This document shows positions 45,248 through 54,813 of a stretch of DNA of 64,000 bases, one piece after another. The translations under genes and the position numbers were made by a program. The stretch spans positions 2,108,001 through 2,172,000 of the forward strand of contig NZ_CP111121.1 in assembly GCF_026314945.1 (NCBI RefSeq). The letters are read 5' to 3'. This stretch comes from Chryseobacterium fluminis. GTDB lineage: Bacteria; Bacteroidota; Bacteroidia; Flavobacteriales; Weeksellaceae. The notes under the pieces are model-generated. The model did no database searches, was not told the origin of the DNA, and saw only the letters and a list, made by a program, of their open reading frames with translations. How positions within the stretch are numbered: the stretch's first letter is position 1; each line of letters begins with the position of its first letter.

Positions 45248-46094
45248 TATGGTGCTATTGGATATGTTGTTATTAAATTTCCCTTATAGTCTGTAATTAC
45301 ATTAATCTAAGAGGTAGCTGCTCCTCCTTGCTTTAAAGATGCATTACCTATTATTTGACCTGTATCTACAGTTCTTTGAAATTGCCCCCAAGTCAATGGT
45401 GTTAATGGAGAATTAATTACAGTTTTACTCTGTAATATATTTTTTAATTGCTCTTCTGTTGTACTAAAAACTGATCTATTGTTGCCTAATGGTCTGTTAA
45501 AATGTCCTTCTAATACATGTTTCCATCCAGCACTCACTGGTTCCCCACTTAAACGTAGAGGCGTAAAACGAGTAATTCCTTTTGCAATATTAATTCTAGA
45601 AGCATCTACATTAACAAATTTTTGTATTCCATTAGTATTTCCATGACTCACTTGAATCAGCATAGCCATTAACTGAATAGTTCCAACTGCATCTTGAGTC
45701 TCTTCATCTTGATAATCAACCACAGTATCAAAAGTAGCCCATCCTGCAGAAGCAGCAAGATTACTTCCACCCATTAGGAAAGTTCCCATTGCAAAAGCAA
45801 GATTTTTTTCAAACTTTTCCGTAGCAAGAGCAGCATTACTATTTCTAATTGCAGCAGCTAAACTATTTTGTGAGGTATGATAAGCATATAAGCTGTGAAT
45901 ACCCATAAACGCAAGTCGAGAATCTGATACATGCTTAGTTAATTGAATTTCTCCAATTTCAATGGGGTTATCAGGACTAGAACCTTTCTTCGGCGGATCT
46001 TCTTCTCCGATCATTCCTGTTGGATCGTTAAATCGTATCGGATTCCCATAAACATATAAATACGGGCTGTAATCAAACTGTAATTCGCTCAAAG
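45247..46094 (-). pseudogene. Rhs cassette 11: EndoU-like nuclease tip with premature stop
   Basis: Rhs core end LQFDYSPYLYVYGNPIRFND then PTG, followed by an Ala-rich linker and a tip with KHVLEGHFNRPLGNNRSVFS, TVDTGQIIGNASLKQGG and, after an in-frame TAG (45307-45309), INVITDYKGNLITTYP. The His pair in HVLEGHF and the final ITTYP strand fit the bacterial EndoU RNase toxin. The TAG removes the last 19 residues, which include that strand. The upstream core is cut by an IS3 element. Confidence 0.65.
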
Positions 46095-46110
46095 TGTAAT
46101 CTCACCCATC

Positions 46111-47046
46111 TTAAGTACACTTAAAAGTAGAGTTTTTAGTTAATAATTTATTGTTGTCGTTGTTAAAATTTTGTTGGAATGTGGGAAACTCGTTGGCCTT
46201 AGTTTGGGTTAGTTTTCCATATTTCAATAAAAAACCCCTTGGCGTGAGGTATTGCAATGATTTGTGAGGCCGCTCATTATTATACATCCACATCCAAATT
46301 TCCGAATAATGTCTCATCTGACTGATGTTCTCAAATAAATAAACATCTAAGAATTCTGTCCGAAAAGTTCTGTTGAATCTTTCTACCAAAGAGTTTTGCG
46401 TTGGTTTTCCAGGCTGAATATAATGAAGCGCGACTTCATTTTTATTGCACCAGTCTTTTAGTTTTTCAGCAATAAACTCTGGACCATTGTCAACTCTTAT
46501 CTTTTCAGGTTTCCCACGCCAGTCGATTAGTTGTTCCAGCTCAGAAACAACTCTTGCTGATGGTAAACTCGTGTCGATGGTAATATTCAAAATTTCTCTG
46601 TTAAAATCATCAATGATATTAAGGCTTCTAACGCTTTTACCATTCTCCAGAGTATCGTGCATAAAATCCATACTCCACGTTACGTTAGGATAAACAGGAC
46701 GAAGCAAAGGCTCTTTCACCCTTGCCGGAAGCCGTTTCTTTCGTTTACTTCTTAGATTCAGTTTAATCGATTTGTAAATCCTGTAAACCCGTTTGTGATT
46801 CCACCCGAAACCCAAATTTCTCAAACGGTGGTGCATTGTCCAAAATCCCCAGGTCTGATGCTGTTCTGCGAGCAAAATCAACTCCTCCCGAATCTTATCA
46901 TCCTCATTATTTTTCTTTCTTTTATAATAAAATACCGAACTGTTTATGATAAAAAGTCTACACGCATTCCGAATGCTTATTCCGTGTTCCGATCCGGAAT
47001 AAACGACCAGTTCCCGCTTCTCGGAAGGTGTTAAAGCTTTTTTGCA
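46111..47046 (-). CDS. IS3-family transposase OrfB (read by -1 frameshift)
   Basis: The frame is open from the A-AAA-AAG slip site at the end of orfA; a shorter version starts at 46881. HTH_21-type region (TWGFWTMHHRLRNLGFGWNH), then the rve domain: Asp in NVTWSMDFMHD, Asp in IRVDNGPEFI, Glu in NSLVERFNRTFRTEF. The DDE set is complete. It ends near NSTFKCT at the element's edge. Confidence 0.88.
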   Translation of the reverse strand, partial: CKKALTPSEKRELVVYSGSEHGISIRNACRLFIINSSVFYYKRKKNNEDDKIREELILLAEQHQTWGFWTMHHRLRNLGFGWNHKRVYRIYKSIKLNLRSKRKKRLPARVKEPLLRPVYPNVTWSMDFMHDTLENGKSVRSLNIIDDFNREILNITIDTSLPSARVVSELEQLIDWRGKPEKIRVDNGPEFIAEKLKDWCNKNEVALHYIQPGKPTQNSLVERFNRTFRTEFLDVYLFENISQMRHYSEIWMWMYNNERPHKSLQYLTPRGFLLKYGKLTQTKANEFPTFQQNFNNDNNKLLTKNSTFKCT

Positions 47047-47297
47047 ATCACATCTTTCATTACCACGTTTTCCAGCGTAAGTTCAGCCACGATCTTTTTA
47101 TATTGTGAGAGTTCCTTTTCCAATTCCTTCATTTTAGAGAGTTGCTGCACATCCAAACCACCATATTTACTCTTCCATTTGTAAAATGTCGGCTGGCTGA
47201 TCCCGTGTTCACGGCAAATCTCATTCACTGTTTTTCCTTGATTTTGTTCAGCTAAAATCTTAATAATCTGAACTTCTGAAAATTTACTGTTTTTCAT
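47031..47297 (-). CDS. IS3-family transposase OrfA
   Basis: 88 residues: HTH_Tnp_1 (VQIIKILAEQNQGKTVNEIC, GISQPTFYKWKSKYGG) and a leucine-zipper (LEKELSQYKKIVAELTLENV). The last codons (GCA AAA AAG CTT TAA) hold the slippery A-AAA-AAG, and the -1 frame continues straight into OrfB, as expected for an active IS3 element. Confidence 0.88.
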   Translation of the reverse strand: MKNSKFSEVQIIKILAEQNQGKTVNEICREHGISQPTFYKWKSKYGGLDVQQLSKMKELEKELSQYKKIVAELTLENVVMKDVIAKKL

Positions 47298-47386
47298 AGT
47301 ATTCCAAATTTAAAAACTATATTTTTAAATGATACTGTTTTTGGGGAAGATTACAGGATAATCTTCCATGAAACTTTAGAATTAAT

Positions 47387-47506
47387 AGGCCGTCTCACAA
47401 CTCGTGAAAACGGCCTTTTTTATGAAATTTTTCTATATCTCTATACGAGCAGGGTTTCGTTTAAACCATTCTCAACCCAACATCGGTTAGTTGTGATACA
47501 CCTTCT
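47387..47506 (+). repeat. R1 terminator-bearing repeat, copy 1
   Basis: About 120 bp starting AGGCCGTCTCACAACTCGTG, with stem GGCCGT / ACGGCC and a T-run on the plus strand, then a conserved tail (CGTTTAAACNATTCTCAACC ... GATACACCTTCT). The same block is at 58931-59050 and 62591-62710. Confidence 0.8.
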
Positions 47507-47515
47507 TTGTTGTTA

Positions 47516-47824
47516 TTAATTCTTTTTTCTATCTTTTATCTTTAAGTAATATAAAACCAGCTTATATAAGATAAACCATAAAATTAGAAAAACTATTGTT
47601 TGCAATATGAATATTGATAAAAATGAGACATCAACCATAACTAATCCAAATAATAAAATATTAACAGGATAAGTAATTATTACGAGTGGTGTCCATAGGG
47701 GGCTATTATAATCGAAGTCGAACAAAGAGTATTCTGGAAAACTAACCAAAACAACCAAAGTCCCTAACAATACATATATTAAGCTAAATAGCATTGTACC
47801 GAATAAAATTTTATTTCTTTTCAT
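47516..47824 (-). CDS. membrane immunity candidate (cassette 10)
   Basis: 102 residues with three membrane helices (MLFSLIYVLLGTLVVLVSF; PLVIITYPVNILLFGLVMV; IFILQTIVFLILWFILYKLV) and a basic tail. It starts three bases after the true stop of the PLA2-like tip. A membrane-embedded immunity protein fits a toxin that attacks phospholipids. Confidence 0.55.
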   Translation of the reverse strand: MKRNKILFGTMLFSLIYVLLGTLVVLVSFPEYSLFDFDYNSPLWTPLVIITYPVNILLFGLVMVDVSFLSIFILQTIVFLILWFILYKLVLYYLKIKDRKKN

Positions 47825-48314
47825 ATATTATCTTAGTGATGGAAATGTTATAGCTTGTTTCAAAATACTCTTTATAGTTTGTCTTTTAGGCTGAGAAGCA
47901 CTATTTAATCCCCTTCCTAATATTTTTGCCTGAATCATAAGTTTAGTATTTCCTTCTTTTCGATACTTGTCTTCTAATTTACCCATACTATTAACAAAAC
48001 GATCATCTGCTGTAATTGTAGCTGTATTGTTAAATAATGCACCCGCTCCTACAGCGTGTAATTTATCATAATCCTTATCGTGAATAAAAGCTGGAACTTC
48101 TATTTCAGTTGGTGGTACTGAATAATCGGATTCACCATTATATTTTCTTGGGTTTTTCCCCCCGGATAATTATATCCAAATAAATTTTTATTTAAGGTTT
48201 CTGGATTTAATTGATCTAAATTAACTTTTCCATCCTCAAGTGTAGAATATAAAGTTTTCGCAGCGGATTCGCTAAGCTTTGCATCCTTATAATGAAGTGA
48301 TCTTGACTTATTAA

Positions 48315-49226
48315 AAAAAAATAGATTAGTTGTTTGCTATAAAAAAAGGGATTAGGAAATTAGTGCCGCTAAACAAAAAAAAATCCTATCCCTTGTACCA
48401 AGTACTAAGCAAAGATACAATAGAATTAGAAATTGCACCTTATATTCCAATTGGAAAAAGAGGTTTCAAATCAAAAGCACCTATTTGTGAGATTATTAAC
48501 TGTATTTTATATAAACTTAAAACAGGCATTCAATGGTATCTTTTACCTGTTTTACAATTGTTCAGTAAAGAAGTTCTACATTATAAGACAGTTTTCGGCT
48601 ACTACCGTCAATGGTGTAAAGCCGGAATATGGAGAGCCTGCTGGAGTGGTATTTTACAAAACAATAAATCAATGATCGATTTGTCCAGCGCAGATGTAGA
48701 CGGCAGCCACACTCCGGCGTTAAGGGGAGGTGAAGCCGTTGGATATCAGGGTAGGAAAAAGCGTAAAACAACTAATGCCCTTTATTTGTCGGATCGAAAT
48801 GGCTTGCCACTGGCCATGTCGATCCCTGTGTGTGGAAATCATAACGATTTGTTTAATATTGAAAAACATTTTACAGAAATGACCAATTTTTTACAGGAGT
48901 CGGGTATCTCATTGGATGGTCTTTTTGTGAATTTTGATGCCGGATTTGATGCGGAGAATCTACGTTTAAGAGCGTCAGAATTGGGGATAATAGCCAATAT
49001 TGCTCATAATAAAAGAAACTCTAATACAGATAATGACCATTATTTTGATCATCAACTATACAAAGAGCGATACGCCATAGAAAGAACAAATGCCTGGCTG
49101 GATAGTTTCAGATCGGTGCTCAACAGGTTTGATACCACCATTACCAGCTGGATAGGATTTAATTATTTAGCTTTTATTGTTATTGCCTGTAAAAAGATGA
49201 TGAAAAAGTCGAGATGAGTTCAATTA
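48315..49226 (+). mobile_element. IS5-type insertion inside cassette 10
   Basis: Carries one transposase on the plus strand. Both flanks share TTATTAA (48308-48314 and 49227-49233), so a target duplication of 3-7 bp is possible. The terminal inverted repeats are not clear by eye, so the exact ends are approximate. Confidence 0.7.
48330..49217 (+). CDS. IS5-family DDE transposase
   Basis: 295 residues. N-terminal DUF4096-like region (LEIAPYIPIGKRGFKSKAPI, CEIINCILYKLKTGIQWYLL), then Asp in DLSSADVDGSHTPALRGGEA, NGLPLAMSIPVCGNHND, Asp in LFVNFDAGFDAENLR, and Glu in YAIERTNAWLDSFRSVLNRF. This is the single-ORF IS5/IS427 form and looks intact. The start is TTG, or possibly internal. Confidence 0.82.
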   Translation: MFAIKKGIRKLVPLNKKKSYPLYQVLSKDTIELEIAPYIPIGKRGFKSKAPICEIINCILYKLKTGIQWYLLPVLQLFSKEVLHYKTVFGYYRQWCKAGIWRACWSGILQNNKSMIDLSSADVDGSHTPALRGGEAVGYQGRKKRKTTNALYLSDRNGLPLAMSIPVCGNHNDLFNIEKHFTEMTNFLQESGISLDGLFVNFDAGFDAENLRLRASELGIIANIAHNKRNSNTDNDHYFDHQLYKERYAIERTNAWLDSFRSVLNRFDTTITSWIGFNYLAFIVIACKKMMKKSR

Positions 49227-49698
49227 TTATTAACATAACTTAATAATGTACTAGCATTATCTCCTTTTTCTTTTATTAAATTACCTTTCCCATCCTCACG
49301 CCAATCAGGTAAGTTGTTAGAGGAATTTGACACTGAATTTCTTAGTTGTAAAAATGCAACTTGAGCATCAGCTCCCGTGTAAGTGGTCCCTGATGTTGTT
49401 TCTTCAATACCTCTCCCGTCTGGGTCGATAAATCTTATAGGATTATTTACGGCATAATTGTAAGTTGAGTGTCTGCGATACTGTTCTGCCAACGGGTCTA
49501 CAACTCCCCACCGTCCAACATCCGGCATATACATTCTCGCTCCGTAGTCATTCCAGCCAGTTTCCTGCTGGAGTTCTTTACCGTTATACTGATATTTATA
49601 CGCAGGGTTTCCGGCTGGGGTATTGTACCCTTCATGCTTTAATCCAAAAGGATACTAGTGGTTTCTTCAAGAACTTTTGCAATATTTTAAATTATATG

Positions 49699-49738
49699 AA
49701 ATAAATTAGGATATTGTCGTCAATACCCTAATTTATTT
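49699..49738. terminator. hairpin at the joint of cassettes 10 and 9 (R3 type)
   Basis: AAATAAATTAGG / CCTAATTTATTT around a 16-base loop. A related hairpin with TTAGGGT/ACCCTAA lies at 54620-54646. Confidence 0.65.
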
Positions 49739-49749
49739 AGTGAAGTCTT

Positions 49750-49795
49750 TGTCTAAAACTATAAGTTAACTTACACACTTTATGGGGAAGATTAC
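49750..49795. repeat. solo IS end relic
   Basis: Read on the minus strand it begins TGTAATCTTCCCCA, the same as the right end of the IS3 element at 46095-47355, then continues TAAAGTGTGTAAGTTAACTT. No transposase is attached. It is probably the remnant of a deleted element. Confidence 0.4.
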
Positions 49796-49822
49796 AGGGG
49801 GGTAAATTCTTCAATATAGAAA

Positions 49823-50236
49823 TTACTTTACATTAATATTCTTTTTAGTTATGAACTTTAGAATTTCCACAATTACAAACCATGAGGATTTTTCTAACTT
49901 TAACGTCTCTACTATATTTTGAGTAAAAATCTTCAAAAAATCGTTTGTAGAATTCTTCTTAATATCACCCGGCAATTCTATATTTAAAATTTCAGACAAC
50001 TTAATATGTGAAATATTTTTATTATCATAAATAGTAATACCTCTATTAGTTAATATCCACCAATATTCATTATTATAATAACAGATAATTTCTTGTTCAT
50101 TGTCTATTAAATTGATTTCAGCCGATATAATTTGTTGTACTGAGAGGCTTAGCTCTTCCCACAATTTTGTTTTATTTAAATTAAGTTTACTTCTTTTAAA
50201 TTTTGACTTGATAACAGACGAACTTATATTTTCCAT
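49823..50236 (-). CDS. immunity candidate (cassette 9)
   Basis: 137 residues, cytoplasmic-looking. KTKLWEELSLSVQQIISAEI, YYNNEYWWILTNRGITIYDN, KIFTQNIVETLKLEKSSWFV. It starts eight bases after the toxin tip stop. Intact. No family recognised. Confidence 0.5.
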   Translation of the reverse strand: MENISSSVIKSKFKRSKLNLNKTKLWEELSLSVQQIISAEINLIDNEQEIICYYNNEYWWILTNRGITIYDNKNISHIKLSEILNIELPGDIKKNSTNDFLKIFTQNIVETLKLEKSSWFVIVEILKFITKKNINVK

Positions 50237-50244
50237 TTTTTATA

Positions 50245-51112
50245 TTATTTTACAGTTTGAATTAAACGGATTGATGACTCACCTGTTTGTGTATATAAAA
50301 ACCCCAACCTCTGAGCTAATCCAGGATTAAATAATTTAAGATTAATAATTGAAGTCCCTTCTATTATTAATGTATGAGCACCAACACTTTTCGCTTCATT
50401 ATTCATTGTTCTAAGTAATAGTGATAAACTACTTGACGAATCTGATGATATAAGTGTTGATATTGATTTTGTATAAGTACCTCCAGAAAGCGAATTAGTA
50501 GAATACATATAATATTGTCCGGCTGCATACATATCATCTGTGATTGATGGAAAAATACTAGCTACTTCATCTGTTGCTGTCGCAATTTTCGCTGCCCTTC
50601 CATATCCACCAAACATATTATACCCACCACCACCGAAATCCTGCATGATTTCTATGTGAGAACTATTCATTAATCTAAAAGATCTGTCAAGACTGGATTC
50701 CCCTGCATTAGAAAAAGGATTATCTCTTCTCTCTCTGTATTCAGCCATTCGATTATAATGAGCATTTCTTATTAATCCAAACAGTCTTACACCGTCGGGA
50801 TCATAATCAATAGCTTCAACCTGTCCTACAGTTAATGTTCCAGTTCGAGATACCTTAGCTCCCGGTAAGAAAGTTGTAATCCCTGCACCTCTTCCTCTAA
50901 ATCTATCGGTCAGCCAGCTGGCGGCACGTTCCCACCAACTTGGTCTAGGTCCCAATGCTGTATTAGGAGTTGAAGCTCCTCCAACAAAACGTTTTTCGTT
51001 ATAGTCCATCCCACTTCCCATTCCATCACTGAAACCGCTTCCGGTATTAGTGTTGGTACCACTTCCTAATCCGGATAATCCATCCATAAAAGATTGGGAT
51101 AATCCTCAATGC
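50245..51112 (-). CDS. Rhs cassette 9: core fragment with unrecognised toxin tip
   Basis: The fragment begins in [13 protein letters not shown], passes the Gly/Ser-rich segment and [19 protein letters not shown], then VSRTGTLTVGQVEAIDYDPD. The tip follows: LIRNAHYNRMAEYRERRDNP, then LLLRTMNNEAKSVGAHTLII, EGTSIINLKLFNPGLAQRLG and FLYTQTGESSIRLIQTVK. The frame is open throughout but has no promoter, export domain or Rhs barrel, so it is a silent piece. The last 60 residues look like a compact alpha/beta domain; family not recognised. Confidence 0.6.
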
Positions 51113-51115
51113 AAA

Positions 51116-51159
51116 CTTTAAATTAAACCCTAGCAATTTTACTAGGGTTTAATTTAAAG
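51116..51159. repeat. R2 hairpin repeat, copy 4 (18-bp perfect stem)
   Basis: CTTTAAATTAAACCCTAG / CTAGGGTTTAATTTAAAG, the longest stem of the family. It separates cassettes 8 and 9. Confidence 0.8.
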
Positions 51160-51262
51160 TGAATTATGGAATAAAATCTGTAATATCTGGAGTTTGATGA
51201 ATATATTTTTTTTGTTTTACAAGCTGTTAAATTACAAACAATTATGACCAGAAAATTAGAAA

Positions 51263-51682
51263 TTACGTAATTTCACATTTAAAATCATTTTTCTCGTTCA
51301 CTACAAAGGCCAGGTTAACGGTACTATTTGAAAAAGTTATAAGATGAGTATTCTCTTTAATGCTTAATCCAAATACTAAATTCAGTTTATTTCTTTGAGC
51401 TTTCATTATTTCTACAAATCCTCCGGAAAAAGTATAGTGATTATTCTCCACCTTTACAATGTCAGAAAGTTTTACACATTCAAAATATCCTATAGTAAAA
51501 GGGGTTCTTTGCTCGATATTTCTACAGTATAAAATCTCTGTTTCAAATTCAATATTCAAAATATCCCCATCAAAAAGCTCAGCTTCAAGACTAATTTTAT
51601 TATTGCGATACGAATATCTTTTTAACTCAGAATCTCCGGTATTCGAAAAAATCTTTTGTAGCTCTTCTGTAAAATCTTTCAT
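51263..51682 (-). CDS. immunity candidate (cassette 8)
   Basis: 139 residues, beta-rich: ISLEAELFDGDILNIEFETE, PFTIGYFECVKLSDIVKVEN, HYTFSGGFVEIMKAQRNKLN. The ATG overlaps the toxin stop by one base (TAATG), so the two genes were coupled. Intact, no signal peptide. Family not recognised. Confidence 0.55.
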   Translation of the reverse strand: MKDFTEELQKIFSNTGDSELKRYSYRNNKISLEAELFDGDILNIEFETEILYCRNIEQRTPFTIGYFECVKLSDIVKVENNHYTFSGGFVEIMKAQRNKLNLVFGLSIKENTHLITFSNSTVNLAFVVNEKNDFKCEIT

Positions 51683-52885
51683 TATTTTCCTAAATTAAAA
51701 TATTGCTTAAATTCATTCTCAAATCCCTTACTTTGAATTTTATTATTTAAAAAGAAATGTCCTTGCTGTCCTCTTATACTATAATTGAGATGTGGAAATG
51801 TTGAGGAACCTTTTCCATTTCCCCAATCTCCGTGTCCCCAATAAACTTGATCTCCACTTTTATTTTCCCAACCAATCCATTTACCTGTTTTATTATATAT
51901 TCTTTTCTTATCAGTTCCTAGAACTGAAGCTCCGAAATTTTTTGCATCATTTGAATTTTCAAATAAGTAATCTGCTTTTAATTGTCCTTTTTAGTTTTCC
52001 CAGTACTTATTATAAATCCTTTTTCAGCAGCTAGAATTTTTAATGCATCATCTCCATGTTTTGTCATTAACAAAAATGGCAAAGCTGCATAATTCATTGC
52101 CTTGCTATCTGAAGCAGCGAGAGCTATTCCAGCTACCTCAAAAAAACCAGTTACATCATTTGCTCCCCCTACATATTGAATAGGACCATCGAATCTTCGT
52201 ACATACGCTGCATCATACTTTGGATCCTGCATTGGATCATAAGGTGTTGCAGGTTCCACAGGTCCCACTTCTACGGTCCCTACTCTTGAAACTGTGGCCC
52301 CCGGTAAAGTGGTAGTAATTCCTGCACCTCTTCCTCTAAATCTATCGGTCAGCCAACTGGCAGTACGTTCCCACCAACTTGGTCTAGGTCCCAATGCTGT
52401 ATTAGGAGTTGAAGCTCCTCCAATGAACCGTTTTCCGTTATAGTCTATCCCGCTGCCCATTCCATCACTGAAACCGCTTCCGGTATTGGTGTAGGTACCG
52501 CTTCCTAATCCGGATAATCCATCCATGAAGGATTGGGATAATCTTCCATCAGGATCTATAAAAGATACGGGATTATTAACCCCATAATTATACGGCGTAT
52601 GTCTTCTTAGAGCTTCCGCCAAAGGATCCATCACGCCCCATCTTCCCAGCTCAGGCATATACATTCTCGCTCCGTAATCGTTCCAGCCGGTTTCCTGTTG
52701 GAGTTCCTTACCGTTATACTGATACTTATACGCAGGATTTCCGGCTGGGGCATTGTACCCTTCATGCTTTAATCCAAAAGGATAATAGTTGTTTTCTTCA
52801 AGAACTTCTGCGCCGTTTCCATTGTTAAAGTAGCTTACGCGGACATTTCCCAAATGGTCTACATAGCTGTAAATATACTTATTAT
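51682..52885 (-). pseudogene. Rhs cassette 8: toxin tip frameshifted in an A-run
   Basis: Rhs core from KYIYSYVDHLGNVRVSYFNN through [20 protein letters not shown] and [12 protein letters not shown], then the Gly/Ser segment and a linker. The frame stops after STGKTKKDN. One added A (near 51987) continues it as [60 protein letters not shown] and [14 protein letters not shown]. The YWGHGDWG...STFPHLN pattern recurs in polymorphic toxin tips (from memory), but I cannot name its activity. Confidence 0.65.
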
Positions 52886-52996
52886 TCTCAAAATTAAGAG
52901 GAGCTTTTTATGTAGAAAAAAATTTAATAACTGTAGTATCACGAAATCTATAGCAGCAATCTCATTTAATTTTGCAACTCTTATTTTAAAGAACAA

Positions 52997-53016
52997 GAGT
53001 AGCTTTTTAGCTACTC
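52997..53016. terminator. hairpin after the cassette 7 immunity gene
   Basis: GAGTAGC / GCTACTC with a 6-base T-rich loop. It marks the joint between cassettes 7 and 8. Confidence 0.5.
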
Positions 53017-53092
53017 CCAACAAATATTATTCTGATTGATCTTATTATAGGAAAAATTTGATTATAACTAGTACTTTTCTCATAGATCTTTT

Positions 53093-53599
53093 TTATTGAA
53101 TTACCTTTCCTTCATCATCTAATAATATTGATGCAATTTTTATTCTTTTATTTTTTTGAAAGTCATAAACAAAATATAAATAATTTGCCTCCGAACTATC
53201 TAATAAGTCATGTAGTGACAGTAGATATTTTTCATTACCTTTCTGATAATTATCCAATATATATGTTAATGAATTGTAGTCTATGTCATCTGACTTTCTA
53301 AGGTGTTGTATTTTAAAAGGTTTTTCAGAAGAGGTACACAAATATTTTTTCTCATCTGTTAAAGGATTATATAGTAATGCTATATAATGGAGATTTTCAT
53401 TTTCCAATAAGTGTTTGCGCCATGAAATTACTAAGATTAGAGGTTTCTTTTCGGTACTAAGTAAAGGTTTAATAAGCTTCTTTTGTCTTTGAAAATTATT
53501 ATACAGAGTTAAATCCTTATATTGTTTGGTAATAGAGTTACAACTAAATAAGGTTACACTAATTAGCAACAAAAAAAATATTTTTTTAACTGGTTTCAT
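53093..53599 (-). CDS. lipoprotein immunity candidate (cassette 7)
   Basis: 168 residues, with a lipoprotein signal ending SVTLFSCNS. Mature part: KPLILVISWRKHLLENENLH, YIALLYNPLTDEKKYL, YLYFVYDFQKNKRIKIASIL. It overlaps the metalloprotease tip by four bases (ATGA). The envelope location suggests that the protease is stopped outside the cytoplasm. No family recognised. Confidence 0.58.
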   Translation of the reverse strand: MKPVKKIFFLLLISVTLFSCNSITKQYKDLTLYNNFQRQKKLIKPLLSTEKKPLILVISWRKHLLENENLHYIALLYNPLTDEKKYLCTSSEKPFKIQHLRKSDDIDYNSLTYILDNYQKGNEKYLLSLHDLLDSSEANYLYFVYDFQKNKRIKIASILLDDEGKVIQ

Positions 53600-54578
53600 T
53601 TCTTACTATTTATTATTTTATTATAGATTGTCTGAATACTATTTGGCATTGTAAATACTCTATTTTTAAAATTAAAAGAATTTCCAACATTAAGTAGTTG
53701 TACAGGCGAAGGCCGAATTGTCCCAACATCTACCAATGTAGTTTGTTCTTGAACATCAGCACTATAACTTGTTCTCAAAGGTAAGCCTTGTTCATTTCTT
53801 AACATATTTTCAATGTACGACGCAGCTATTTCAGAGCTATATATATTACCACTTAAACCATTTGTTTCACCATCAAGCCAAATTGTTTTAAGTTCGGTAT
53901 GAGAGTATGTCTGATTTAGCCAAGTATGTCCTAATTCATGAAACAAATCAACATAAAATCCTTCCCTAGTTTGTTTCGGCTTCTCTCCTAATAATGAAGT
54001 ATAGGAGAAATTATTTTGCTTGAAAGAAGTATATATTTCAGTACCTCTTGTAAAATTTGTTCCTACTCTTTCTTTACTTGAAAATGTTTTACTATCCTGT
54101 AAGGATGCATTAATCTGATCATTAGAAAATTTTTCTAAAAATTGACTACCAAATGAATTTTTATCACCTCCAGTCATTGAATTTAATGCCGAAAGAATTT
54201 TTCCAGCATAACTTACTTCCTCCACGGTTACTTGAACATCCCATTTTTTTGTCTGCTTATTCTGTTCATATAATCCCCCGTTTACATATCTATAGGTATT
54301 ACTTCCATCTTGGATAGTAATCCACATACCGGTTGGATCTACAAATTTCAATGGATTATTAAGCACATAATTATATGTATTTGTTGGATAATACAATTCC
54401 GCCAAAGGATCCATCACACCCCATCTTCCCAGTTCCGGCATATACATTCTCGCTCCGTAATCGTTCCAGCCGGTTTCCTGTTGGAGTTCTTTACCGTTAT
54501 ACTGATATTTATACGCAGGATTTCCGGCTAGGGCATTGTACCCTTCATGCTTTAATCCAAAAGGATAATAGTTGTTTT
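53596..54578 (-). CDS. Rhs cassette 7: HExxH metalloprotease tip (M91/NleD-like)
   Basis: Core fragment from [12 protein letters not shown] to [20 protein letters not shown] and NNPLKFVDPTGM, then a tip of about 240 residues. The zinc motif is FYVDLFHELGHTWLNQTYSH; a possible third ligand is the Glu in IYSSEIAASYIENMLR. FTRGTEIYTSFKQNNFSYTS precedes it. The arrangement fits the M91 effector-protease type found in Rhs tips. The frame is open from the joint to the stop, but the piece has no start signals or Rhs barrel, so it is probably not expressed as such. Confidence 0.65.
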
Positions 54579-54619
54579 CTCAAAATAACTGTTGTATTTT
54601 TTTTCCAAACTCAAAATAA

Positions 54620-54646
54620 AAATTAGGGTATTGAACACCCTAATTT
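54620..54646. terminator. hairpin at the joint of cassettes 6 and 7 (R3 type)
   Basis: AAATTAGGGT / ACCCTAATTT with a 7-base loop; related to the hairpin at 49699-49738. Confidence 0.6.
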
Positions 54647-54813
54647 ATTAAATATTTCTACTTTAGAAAGTATATAAAAATGATACATTCAGTTCTCAAA
54701 AAGGTATCAACTCAACAAAAATCTTGCAACATTATAATACAATAACGCATTGCAAATTAAGAGTTTTTATTTAAAAAAAATAAAGCGAAATGCACACACT
54801 AGCAATGAAAGAT

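Larger units (their letters stand above)
46095..47355 (-). mobile_element. IS3-family (IS407-like) element, 1,261 bp
   Basis: The ends form inverted repeats: TGTAATCTCACCC... at the left and, on the other strand, TGTAATCTTCCCC... at the right. It carries orfA and orfB with a programmed -1 shift site. The flanks do not show a matching direct repeat, and the right flank GGATAATCTTCCAT matches a different part of the Rhs core (DGRLS) from the left flank. Recombination after insertion is therefore likely. Confidence 0.85.
47828..49658 (-). pseudogene. Rhs cassette 10: PLA2-like toxin tip, split by an IS and frameshifted
   Basis: Rhs core end ([29 protein letters not shown]), then a linker to LLSYVNN, where an IS5-type element is inserted. 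The reading resumes KSRSLHYKDAKLSESAAK and NLFGYNYPGG. A one-base loss in an A-run shifts the frame to KNPRKYNGESDYSVPP, EVPAFIHDKDYDKLHAVGAG and LFNNTATITADDRFV, ending FPSLR. The NYPGG-x-NP loop and HDKDYD pair resemble the phospholipase A2-like fold of other Rhs tips. Confidence 0.6.
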
